From contig MLAK01001298.1 in assembly GCA_001839685.1 (NCBI GenBank), positions 1-22,204 of the forward strand: a DNA stretch of 22,204 nt, written 5' to 3'. Shown piece after piece: positions 15,540 through 22,204 of this stretch. Source of the DNA: Tritrichomonas foetus. Taxonomy: Eukaryota; Parabasalia; Tritrichomonadida; Tritrichomonadidae. Under the pieces are notes generated by a model. That model did no database searches. It worked only from the letters and a program-made list of their open reading frames with translations, and was not told where the DNA came from. A program made the translations under genes and the position numbers. Each line of letters begins with the position of its first letter. Within the stretch, counting starts at the first letter, position 1.

Positions 15540-16898
15540 GATGTAAAGACCTTCTGGGATGTTCTCCTTCTTCCTGTACATAACCTTTTCTCTAGCCTTG
15601 AGGAAGTCGGCTTGCATGACAGTCATTCTACCCTCTCTAATTGCGAGCATTCCTGCTTCTGAGCAAATTGCCTTAATATCTGCACCTGAAATTTCTTCCT
15701 TTGTCATTGCGAATTCTAAAAGTGATACATCTTTAGCGAGTGTCATTTTTGCTGTGTGAATTTGGAAGATCTTTAGTTTTGTTTTAATGTCTGGCATTGG
15801 AAACTCAATTTTTCTATCTATTCTACCTGGTCTGATTAAAGCTGGATCGAGTGTTTCAATCCTGTTGGTAGCCATAATCACTTTAATGTCACCACGATCG
15901 TCGAAACCATCAAGCTGGTTCAATAATTCAAGCATAGTACGTTGAACTTCTCTTTCGCCTGAGCTTGATGAATCATATCTTTTAGTTCCAACAGCATCGA
16001 TTTCATCGATGAATACAATTGATGGAGCTAACTCATGAGCTGATTTGAACAATTCACGGACAAGCTTAGGACCATCACCCAAGTATTTTTGAATCAGCTC
16101 TGATCCAACGATTCTCAAAAATGACGCAGACGTGGAGTTTGCAACGGCTCTGGCAAGAAGAGTTTTTCCAGTACCTGGTGGGCCATACAGAATGACTCCC
16201 TTTGGCGGCTTAATGCCAATATCATCATACATTTCTGGGTGCGTGAGTGGAAGTTCAACCGCCTCCTTAATTTCAATGATCTGCTCTTCAAGGCCACCAA
16301 TATCTGCATAGCTCTCAAGTGGGGCATTTTCTACTTTCATCACATTAACAAGCGGATTTGTATCATCATCGAGGATTCCGACGATTGCCATTCCGATGTG
16401 CTGCTGGACGAGGACTGAGCTGCCAAGTGTCAATGCCTTTCTGTCGACGAATGAAGCAATTGGAACGTAAAATTCTTGCTGCGCCCGAGATATAATTGCA
16501 TGGTCATCATCGATGATCTCGGAAAGCATTGCAACTGACATGGTTGGACCACGAATGTCATCAATTTGCTTAGTTTGTTCTTCTTCTGTCTTTTCGCGCG
16601 ATTGAAGTGTTTCACAATTTTGAATGAATTCTTCTTCCATGATGAGCCAATCTTTAACCCTTTGAAGTTTGAGAAGTCTCAATTGGCATTTGGCGCTTGG
16701 TGTAATTGCAGGAAGTGAAGCTGCTTTAACACCTTTTTGAAGTTTGGCTAAATTTTCTTTTTTAACAATTGGCTTCTTTTTTTCTGGTTTCTTTTCGTTT
16801 TTGTCGTCTTTGTTTTCTTCACCTTCTGGAGTTTCTTCCTTTTTTGGCTCTTCACCTTCTGGCTGCTCTTCTGGTTTATTAGGTTGTTCTTCCGCCAT
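15537..16898 (-). CDS. RPT2: 26S proteasome regulatory AAA-ATPase subunit Rpt2 (PSMC1/S4), 453 aa
   Basis: Rpt2 is one of six AAA ATPases in the base ring of the 19S particle; it unfolds ubiquitinated substrates and opens the 20S gate. Residues 68-92 match the Rpt2 coiled-coil entry ([21 protein letters not shown] region). An OB-like domain spans about 115-190. The AAA core carries Walker A GPPGTGKT at 239-246, Walker B VFIDEID at 295-301 and the arginine-finger segment RPGRIDRK at 356-363. The C-terminus EGLYI is a hydrophobic-Tyr-X gate-opening motif. The length is close to the human protein. The N-terminus starts MAEEQ and is a Glu/Lys/Pro-rich tail; the Gly2 that is myristoylated in yeast and human Rpt2 is absent. 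An in-frame TAG 22-24 bases upstream of the ATG rules out a nearby earlier start. The next - strand gene upstream, the bromodomain gene, ends 631 bases away. Confidence 0.97.
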   Translation of the reverse strand: MAEEQPNKPEEQPEGEEPKKEETPEGEENKDDKNEKKPEKKKPIVKKENLAKLQKGVKAASLPAITPSAKCQLRLLKLQRVKDWLIMEEEFIQNCETLQSREKTEEEQTKQIDDIRGPTMSVAMLSEIIDDDHAIISRAQQEFYVPIASFVDRKALTLGSSVLVQQHIGMAIVGILDDDTNPLVNVMKVENAPLESYADIGGLEEQIIEIKEAVELPLTHPEMYDDIGIKPPKGVILYGPPGTGKTLLARAVANSTSASFLRIVGSELIQKYLGDGPKLVRELFKSAHELAPSIVFIDEIDAVGTKRYDSSSSGEREVQRTMLELLNQLDGFDDRGDIKVIMATNRIETLDPALIRPGRIDRKIEFPMPDIKTKLKIFQIHTAKMTLAKDVSLLEFAMTKEEISGADIKAICSEAGMLAIREGRMTVMQADFLKAREKVMYRKKENIPEGLYI

Positions 16899-16902
16899 CT
16901 TC

Positions 16903-16911
16903 GAAAAATGA
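16903..16911 (-). promoter_or_regulatory. Initiator-like element of RPT2
   Basis: On the - strand this reads TCATTTTTC, which fits the start of the Trichomonas vaginalis initiator TCAYTWYTCATTA. Transcription from its A would give an 11-nt leader before the ATG at 16898, within the usual trichomonad range. Confidence 0.6.
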
Positions 16912-17529
16912 ACAATTTCTAAACGATAGAATTTTTAAAATTGGTCGAGTTTAAAAAAATTTGTAGATATATCGTCATAATTATTTGTTATGTTTATTTC
17001 ATCAAATTATTTTCTATAGTTTACTATACAACTTTTTATATATTTAAATGAACATATAAACCGAAAGATTTAGTAACTTCATAGATCAAATAACAACAGA
17101 AAAAGTTATTACTCAAATTTCCTCTTGATATTCTACATGTTTTGGTGATTTCTAGCGAGATTAAACAATAAATTTAGGTATCTCTGTTAACAATGTTTTA
17201 AAATTTTTGTCGAAATGGCGAATCACTTTCAATCCTCATCAAAATCACAATGTGACATATTTTATAGTGAACAATTAAGGTCAAATGAAAAGTCAAATTA
17301 ACGAAAAGTGTTCACGATATATCTGGTCGAATTTTATTTCGAAAAATCCATCAAAAAAAAAGAATTCAAAATAGAGAAAAACAAGAACAACAAGAAAAGA
17401 AATTAAACATAATCAATGATTAAAAATCATGTCTTAAAATCTACAAAAAATCAAAATGCAATTTTTGTTAGTTTTATATAAAAAGATTCTAAATCATATT
17501 TCTTTCAGAAAAAACGTATATATGTATAT
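16912..17529. other. Upstream region of RPT2 and 3' flank of the bromodomain gene
   Basis: AT-rich with no convincing gene. On the - strand it holds TATAAAAAGTTG at 17029-17040, about 130 bases upstream of the RPT2 start, and TGACGATAT at 16968-16976. AAACGATAG occurs on the + strand at 16921-16929. The last two resemble the Myb-recognition elements (TAACGATA, TATCGT) described for the T. vaginalis ap65-1 gene. Their use here is inferred only. Confidence 0.35.
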
Positions 17530-17532
17530 TTA
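17529..17532 (-). terminator. TAAA signal overlapping the bromodomain-gene stop
   Basis: The stop TAA (17532-17530) followed by A makes TAAA on the - strand. Confidence 0.45.
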
Positions 17533-18072
17533 TGTAACTGATGGAACATTGTTTGTCGATTTCTGGCGAAGAAGGATTTTAGTTGGTCGCTGGCTTTTCG
17601 GAACGCTCGCTGTAACGTTCTGTTTCCTTGTTGGATCTGGCTTTGATTCTATCAATTTCATCAATTTTGAATGAGTTTTTCGAACACGAAATGTCCAGGC
17701 CTCTAATTCGGACTTTGGGATTGTTTCGCAGAATCGCCTAAATACTTCGTTGAGTTCTTTCGCAATCATGTGGATATAATTTCCCTCGGTATTGTAAGTC
17801 ATTGCATTTTTCCAAATGAGGTTCATTTCCTCCTTCCATTTATCGATTGACGGATAAGAATTCGATTCGAGTTTGCTTTTGACGGTATTTAAATCCATTG
17901 GTTTTTTGATTTTTTCTAAATAATCTGGGGCACCATCCTTTTCGGGATCGACGGGATTCAAAAAAAAGACTGAAATTGGATAATCCATGATTTTTTTGGT
18001 TATTTTGAGGCAATATGTCTTCTGTACGCCATTTAGAGTTGATTGAGCTGATCCACGAACAGTTCGATTCAT
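17530..18072 (-). CDS. Small single-bromodomain protein, 180 aa
   Basis: One bromodomain fills residues about 18-115. ISVFF (33-37) takes the place of the WPF shelf, NPVDPEKDGAPDY (39-51) is the ZA loop, IKKPMDLNTVKSKL (55-68) is the family's most conserved stretch, and the acetyl-lysine-anchoring Asn is N94 in MTYN. Bromodomains read acetylated histones, so a chromatin-reader role is likely. No second domain is present; residues 145-180 are a basic tail. The frame is open to an ATG at 18171 that would add 33 residues, but that extension is hydrophobic and unlike a bromodomain protein. The ATG at 18072 is preferred because TCAATTTC lies about 9-16 bases upstream of it. The gene is divergent from the coiled-coil gene at 18393. 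A membrane-anchored long form is the alternative. Confidence 0.88.
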   Translation of the reverse strand: MNRTVRGSAQSTLNGVQKTYCLKITKKIMDYPISVFFLNPVDPEKDGAPDYLEKIKKPMDLNTVKSKLESNSYPSIDKWKEEMNLIWKNAMTYNTEGNYIHMIAKELNEVFRRFCETIPKSELEAWTFRVRKTHSKLMKLIESKPDPTRKQNVTASVPKSQRPTKILLRQKSTNNVPSVT

Positions 18073-18392
18073 TTGATACGAAATTGAGAAGGTTTGCTTG
18101 AAGTATGCAAAAATATATGGTGAAATATTTGTGAATATATGGTTAATTAGAAAACATACACGTATATTCATGTTGTAAGAATTTTTTATAGAAGCTAATC
18201 AATATTAGGATTAAAAAAAATATATCTTATAAAAATCTATAAATAAAATAGATTAAAATAATATTTTAAATAAGATATAAGAATTTTCAGAATTTCAAGA
18301 ATTTTACCATACTTGTTTCGATAATTGTGAAAAGTTTCTGAGGAAAGTATGAAAAAGTGACACTATTTTAACGTCTTTCTATATCCGAGAAA
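18073..18392. promoter_or_regulatory. Divergent promoter region, bromodomain and coiled-coil genes
   Basis: This is 320 bases between two gene starts. On the + strand GTGAAAAGTTTCTG at 18327-18340, about 55 bases before the ATG at 18393, resembles the sequence around the 12-mer at 21978. On the - strand TCAATTTC sits just upstream of the bromodomain ATG. The middle is very AT-rich. Confidence 0.35.
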
Positions 18393-19577
18393 ATGGAAAT
18401 ATCCGATTTTTCCGCTTCAACAACAATGAAAACCACATTCAATTTCGACGGCTCTCAATCTCGTTGCGAATCGATTCATGCTGAAGCTCAAGAAATTCTG
18501 AAACAAAAGAATCAAGAAATCGAAAATCTGAAGCTTCAAATCGATGAAGCCGAAAAACAACTGGAAGGCTTGAAAGCATCACTCGAAGAAAAAGCTAATA
18601 ATTTAACACTTACAATAACAAACGGGAAGCCCACATCTGGCGTTTTAGACCACGACGATTTGAATGAAATAAATGCGATTTTCGAGCACTGCGAAGTCGA
18701 CGTTGATATCGACTTTGAGGAATTACAACGTTTGAACAAAGAAGAGCTGCATGACGTTCGCGCCCAATATGATGATGAAATTCAAATGCTAAAAATTCAC
18801 TTCAGCCGAGCATTGAAAGATATTGAAAAATGGAGCGAGAAACATGCGGAGACCGTTTATTTGGAAAAAAAAGCGGAATTAAATAACCTCTCTCAAAAAC
18901 TCGAAACTTTACGATCGACTCAAATTGATGAGTATTTCTCACAAACTCAAGCAAAGACTCAGAATTTGTACAACATTAAAAGTCGGGCTTCCGAATGTTC
19001 AAATCGGATGAAAGAATTGAATCGTCAACTTGCTGACATTTCTGCATTATCGCGTGATGAAGTTCGTGAAGTTAGGGCTAAGATTGATGAGTGTATTCTA
19101 GCTGTTGAAATTCGAGAAAGAGAGCATCAAAACGAAGTTGAAAAGTATCAAAGTGAGATTGAACAATCTGATGCATTCTTCAAAGAACAAACCAAAACTA
19201 TGGAAAATGAATTCTTAAGTGAGAAAGCTTGCTTACAACAAAGATTAAATACAGCTGTAACTAAAACGAAAGATTTACATCATGCTTTAAAGCAACTTGC
19301 AAAACACCATGAAGCTCAGTTGCAAACAGCCGAAAATGATTTAAAGAAAATGAAAGAATCGATTTCTATTTCTCAAGAAAGAGAAAACTCGACTCTTTCT
19401 GAAACAAAGAGTCAATCTTCTCAATTACAGGCTTTTCAAAGGGAGTTGAAGAACAACCAACAAGAGTTAGACATGATTTGCAATGAGTTGAGGGCTGTGC
19501 AAGATGAAAATATGCAACTGAGATTGGAAATTGATAAAATGGATCAAGCTGACAGACTAAGAAAATCAAAACTGTGA
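18393..19577 (+). CDS. Long coiled-coil protein, 394 aa
   Basis: I do not recognise a named family. After a short Ser/Thr-rich start (residues 1-25) the protein is almost entirely predicted coiled coil. A first segment covers about 26-75, a break about 76-92 contains NGKPTSG, an acidic stretch DVDIDFEEL lies at about 97-110, and long heptad-type helices run from about 112 to the end. It is rich in Glu, Lys, Gln and Leu, with no membrane segment or signal peptide. Proteins of this shape usually act as cytoskeletal rods or scaffolds and often resemble intermediate-filament or giardin/tropomyosin-like proteins; no specific role can be assigned. The ATG at 18393 is the first in frame. It is convergent with the gene at 19970. 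Confidence 0.75.
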   Translation: MEISDFSASTTMKTTFNFDGSQSRCESIHAEAQEILKQKNQEIENLKLQIDEAEKQLEGLKASLEEKANNLTLTITNGKPTSGVLDHDDLNEINAIFEHCEVDVDIDFEELQRLNKEELHDVRAQYDDEIQMLKIHFSRALKDIEKWSEKHAETVYLEKKAELNNLSQKLETLRSTQIDEYFSQTQAKTQNLYNIKSRASECSNRMKELNRQLADISALSRDEVREVRAKIDECILAVEIREREHQNEVEKYQSEIEQSDAFFKEQTKTMENEFLSEKACLQQRLNTAVTKTKDLHHALKQLAKHHEAQLQTAENDLKKMKESISISQERENSTLSETKSQSSQLQAFQRELKNNQQELDMICNELRAVQDENMQLRLEIDKMDQADRLRKSKL

Positions 19578-19969
19578 TTTTATTGTGACTAAATTATTTG
19601 ATTTGGATTTTTATTCTTTCTTGAAACTTTTGCCGAATATTGCTTGTTAACAAAAATGAATTGACAATGTCATGTATTGTTAGATATTATAGCATTGCGA
19701 TATCACAACGTTATTGTCTGTGCGTATATATTACAAAAAAATGACTCATGATTTCGTCTTGTCCTTTTTAAATCAGAAAATTAAAGTATGATTTGGAAGT
19801 TTCATAAACAATAAAAGATGAAAAAAAAGTTTTCTTCGTCAATCTTTAATAATTCAATTCTATTATAATAATAATAAAAATTATCAATTTAGATTCTGTT
19901 TTTTTTCCCAAAATAAAAGATATGAATATATACTCAATGGTTACATGATAAAAAAATAACAATAACAAA
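19578..19969. other. Convergent intergenic spacer
   Basis: 392 AT-rich bases between two 3' ends. A run of AAT triplets lies at about 19866-19876. No gene or RNA is recognised. Confidence 0.5.
19590..19593 (+). terminator. TAAA poly(A) signal 12 nt after the stop
   Basis: TGA at 19575-19577 is followed 12 bases later by TAAA. Confidence 0.35.
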
Positions 19970-21781
19970 TCAGTCTTCAGATTCTTTCTTTGAGGTTTTT
20001 GGTTTCCTTCGATTATCAAGTGGTGGAAGCTCAAGTGGATCAGCATCAAAATGACCAAGTTCAGCACGAGTCATCTTCGAAGATGGGGAAATTGGTGCAC
20101 CTCTAGTTGATATTTGATTGCTTTCTTCGTATCTTCCCATTGCTCCATGAACCCATAATCTATCGGGATCATTTGCGATATCTTCTTTCATGCGTAACTT
20201 CAATTGTTTATTTAAATAACCTCGTTTAAGTTTTTCTCGATCTTGTCTTAATTTTTCTAAAGCGACTCTTGCGAATTCGTCGAATGTTTCAACTTCATTT
20301 TTTTGTTTATTCTTTAGGTAAATCAAAGCTTCATCGAAATCTTTTTGCATTAATTCATGATGATTTTGCATTTCTTCTTTTGTGCGGAGATTTATCAATT
20401 TTTGAACTTCCTCAGCTTCAGCAAAACGTGATTGAACTAACATGAAATGCATTTGTCTACGAAGTTGAATTAAATGATTTGTACTTCGATTATAAATTCT
20501 TTGCTTTTTATCAGAAGCCCATCTTCCATCGAGTTCATCAAGTTCAATTTGATGATTTTTAAGAAGAGTTTCTCTTTGTTGTTTTTGTTTTTGAATTAAT
20601 TCTTTTTCAAGTTCCTTTGATTGTTTTTCAAATTCTGTGAAATCGTTTTCAAAAATGGCTTTCTTTTCAGCTAGGATTTCTTTCTCACGCGATTGGTTCT
20701 CAAGTTTTTGTGCTCGTAAATAATAATCATTCACATGATTAATGATTTTATTATATCTTAAACCTTCTTTGAATCGTTTTTCGCGTGCAAAGTTCTTTCG
20801 TTCAGCATTAAGCACATATAAAAGTTCCTGGAATTGTTCTATTGATACTCCGTTTAAAGGTTCTTCTTTTTTGGCACGTTCTTTTAATTTATTTAATTCA
20901 TTGCCAGTATTGGATAGATCAACACTTCGATAAACAGGTTTCCTGTAGGCACTTCTTCCAGTCTTCGGTCTTGTTCGTGCAAAAGGTGGATTTCTGGGGC
21001 CTCGTGGTGACCTTGTGCATGAAAGTGGAGGTGATGTAATTGAAATTGTGTTTTCATCATCACCAAGATTATTCAAACCGCCAGGTGGGCAAGTTTGATT
21101 CAATTTCATTGCTTGACGGCGTGGACTTGAAAAATCAACATCCATGTTTGATGCATCTGGTTCTGTTGGTGAAAAATCACCAGAATTCATTAAATGTGTT
21201 CCAACTGGTCCATCGAATTGATTAAGCAAATTACTATCATTTGTATCTAGTAATTGACTATCTATTTGGTCTTCTGTTCTTTCTTCCGACTGTTTAGCAA
21301 TTTGTTCTTCTTCTGCTTGTTCGGCTGGCTGTCCTTCAGGTTGATCGGCATCTTGGATATTCATGGTTTCCTCTTGTGGCTGTTCTTCCGTTTGTTGATT
21401 ATTTTCTACTTCTTCTTTTTGTTGTGACTCTTCATTGTCGGCCTGTTGCTGTGGTTCTTCTCCTTCTTGTGGAGTTTCTTCATGATTTTCTATTTGACCT
21501 TCTATTTGACCTTCATGAATGGTTTCATCTTGAATCGTTTCAGGCTGCTGTTCTGTTGTTTGGGGTTCTTCTGATGGTCCTGGAGTTTCGGCTGTTTCTT
21601 GCGTTTCTTGAGGATTGTCATTTGGCTCTTCTTGGGCTTCTGGGTTTGGTTCTGCTTCTTTTTGATCGGCGTTTTCTTCTGTTGGAGGTTGTTCAGGCTG
21701 TTCTTGCGGTTCAGCTTGTTCTGCTTGTTCGTTTGGCTCTTGTTCAGTTAGCTGTGGTTCTTGAGGTGTGCCTTCTTCCAT
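19970..21781 (-). CDS. Acidic Pro/Gln/Glu-rich protein with coiled-coil tail, 603 aa
   Basis: I do not recognise a named family. Residues 1-175 are an extremely acidic Glu/Gln/Pro low-complexity head with few hydrophobic residues. Residues 176-290 are a linker with several Ser-Pro sites, a Pro/Gly/Arg-rich piece (SPRGPRNPPF, 258-267) and YRKPVYRSVDLS (279-290). Residues about 291-540 are a long charged helix or coiled coil (ELNKLKERAKKEE onward). Residues 541-603 are an ordered-looking end with LWVHGAMGRYEE (542-553) and a basic tail. The sharp border between an acidic disordered head and a helical body suggests a scaffold or microtubule/flagellum-associated protein, but this is inference. 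The ATG at 21781 is the first in frame. The GQIEGQIE repeat at 91-98 comes from a 12-bp tandem at about 21490-21513. Confidence 0.75.
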   Translation of the reverse strand: MEEGTPQEPQLTEQEPNEQAEQAEPQEQPEQPPTEENADQKEAEPNPEAQEEPNDNPQETQETAETPGPSEEPQTTEQQPETIQDETIHEGQIEGQIENHEETPQEGEEPQQQADNEESQQKEEVENNQQTEEQPQEETMNIQDADQPEGQPAEQAEEEQIAKQSEERTEDQIDSQLLDTNDSNLLNQFDGPVGTHLMNSGDFSPTEPDASNMDVDFSSPRRQAMKLNQTCPPGGLNNLGDDENTISITSPPLSCTRSPRGPRNPPFARTRPKTGRSAYRKPVYRSVDLSNTGNELNKLKERAKKEEPLNGVSIEQFQELLYVLNAERKNFAREKRFKEGLRYNKIINHVNDYYLRAQKLENQSREKEILAEKKAIFENDFTEFEKQSKELEKELIQKQKQQRETLLKNHQIELDELDGRWASDKKQRIYNRSTNHLIQLRRQMHFMLVQSRFAEAEEVQKLINLRTKEEMQNHHELMQKDFDEALIYLKNKQKNEVETFDEFARVALEKLRQDREKLKRGYLNKQLKLRMKEDIANDPDRLWVHGAMGRYEESNQISTRGAPISPSSKMTRAELGHFDADPLELPPLDNRRKPKTSKKESED

Positions 21782-22204
21782 TTTACAGCACTCTTTGTTT
21801 GATTTTCTCAGAATTGTAAATCACTGAAAATTTGAGAAAATATAATTTCATCAAAAAGTTTACTTTAGAAATGATTAACCATTTACTAGTTTTTTTTCAC
21901 TTAGTCAATGTCAAATTATCTGGTCTTTTCTTCAGAATTAGTGACCATATAATCACCGAAAAAGTAATATACCTCATCACAAAAAGTTTCTGATCAAAAT
22001 TCAATTGTATTCTAAAGAAGCCAATTAACTTCAGAAAATATGAACCAAATAACTAAAGAATTAACTCATTTAAAAACCCAAATTCAAATTCATCATCATC
22101 AAGGCTTCATTAAACTTCATTTAAATAGAACAATGTATTTGCTATTAGTAATGATATTTGATAAATTATGCAAAAATTTTATTGTAATTGAATGACATGT
22201 GCTT
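21782..22204. other. Right-hand intergenic region
   Basis: 423 AT-rich bases upstream of the - strand gene. It holds CATCAAAAAGTTTACTTT at about 21850-21867 and an exact CACAAAAAGTTT at 21978-21989, both in + orientation and so pointing at a gene beyond the window rather than at the - strand gene. No ORF is recognised. Confidence 0.45.
21978..21989 (+). promoter_or_regulatory. Copy of 12-mer CACAAAAAGTTT
   Basis: Third exact copy of the 12-mer, followed by CTGATCA. A promoter element for a rightward gene outside the window is possible. Confidence 0.28.

Noticed and set aside
17327..17346. GTCGAATTTTATTTCGAAAA, similar to the MITE subterminal repeats
   Set aside because: Only a short AT-rich match, with no partner repeat or TA-flanked end nearby; probably chance.
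17456..17674. 72-codon + strand ORF with hydrophobic stretches
   Set aside because: Largely antisense to the bromodomain gene's basic tail and to AT-rich DNA beyond its stop; no independent support.
21376..21819. 147-codon + strand ORF rich in Leu and Val
   Set aside because: It is the antisense shadow of the Glu/Gln/Pro codons of the - strand gene; CTG/CTT-rich antisense frames are expected there.

Overview
The window looks like nuclear DNA of a parabasalid protist, most likely a Tritrichomonas- or Trichomonas-type flagellate. This is an inference. It rests on AT-rich intergenic DNA, ten intronless protein genes packed on both strands, TGA and TAA stops with the standard code, eukaryote-only families (26S proteasome Rpt2, bromodomain, EXO1/FEN1-type nuclease fold, RING fingers, SHIPPO repeats), TAAA tetranucleotides at or just after stop codons, and an initiator-like TCATTTTTC 11 nt upstream of the Rpt2 ATG. 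Each of these resembles what is known of Trichomonas vaginalis genes. No rRNA, tRNA or CRISPR array was recognised.

Layout. 243-1004 (+) is a short sperm-tail PG-rich (SHIPPO) repeat protein. 1203-5996 (-) is a 1,597-residue protein with a helical head, a very long disordered middle full of S/T-P sites and a coiled-coil tail. 6318-7298 (+) is an unrecognised basic, low-complexity protein. 7655-9205 (-) is an EXO1/FEN1-family protein whose active site looks dead but which ends in a textbook PCNA-binding (PIP) box. 9456-10209 is a non-coding, 754-bp transposable element with 14-bp terminal inverted repeats, nested subterminal repeats and TA target duplications (a Tc1/mariner/pogo-type MITE). 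10540-11964 (+) is a TRAPPC13-like protein. 12196-12916 (-) is the relic of a probable ankyrin-type gene. 13238-15154 (+) is a right-handed beta-helix protein with two C-terminal RING fingers. 15537-16898 (-) is proteasome ATPase Rpt2. 17530-18072 (-) is a small single-bromodomain protein. 18393-19577 (+) is a long coiled-coil protein. 19970-21781 (-) is a protein with an acidic Pro/Gln/Glu-rich head and a coiled-coil tail. The last 420 bases contain no gene and probably hold the promoter of the - strand gene and of something further right.

The genes do not form an obvious operon or pathway. Themes are cytoskeleton or axoneme (SHIPPO protein and three coiled-coil or disordered proteins), ubiquitin-proteasome (RING protein facing Rpt2 tail to tail), and chromatin or DNA maintenance (bromodomain, EXO1-like protein). 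The most notable items are the apparently inactive EXO1-like protein with a PIP box, the beta-helix/tandem-RING architecture, the TA-flanked MITE, an Rpt2 lacking the usual N-myristoylation glycine, and a 12-mer (CACAAAAAGTTT) found three times, only in intergenic DNA.
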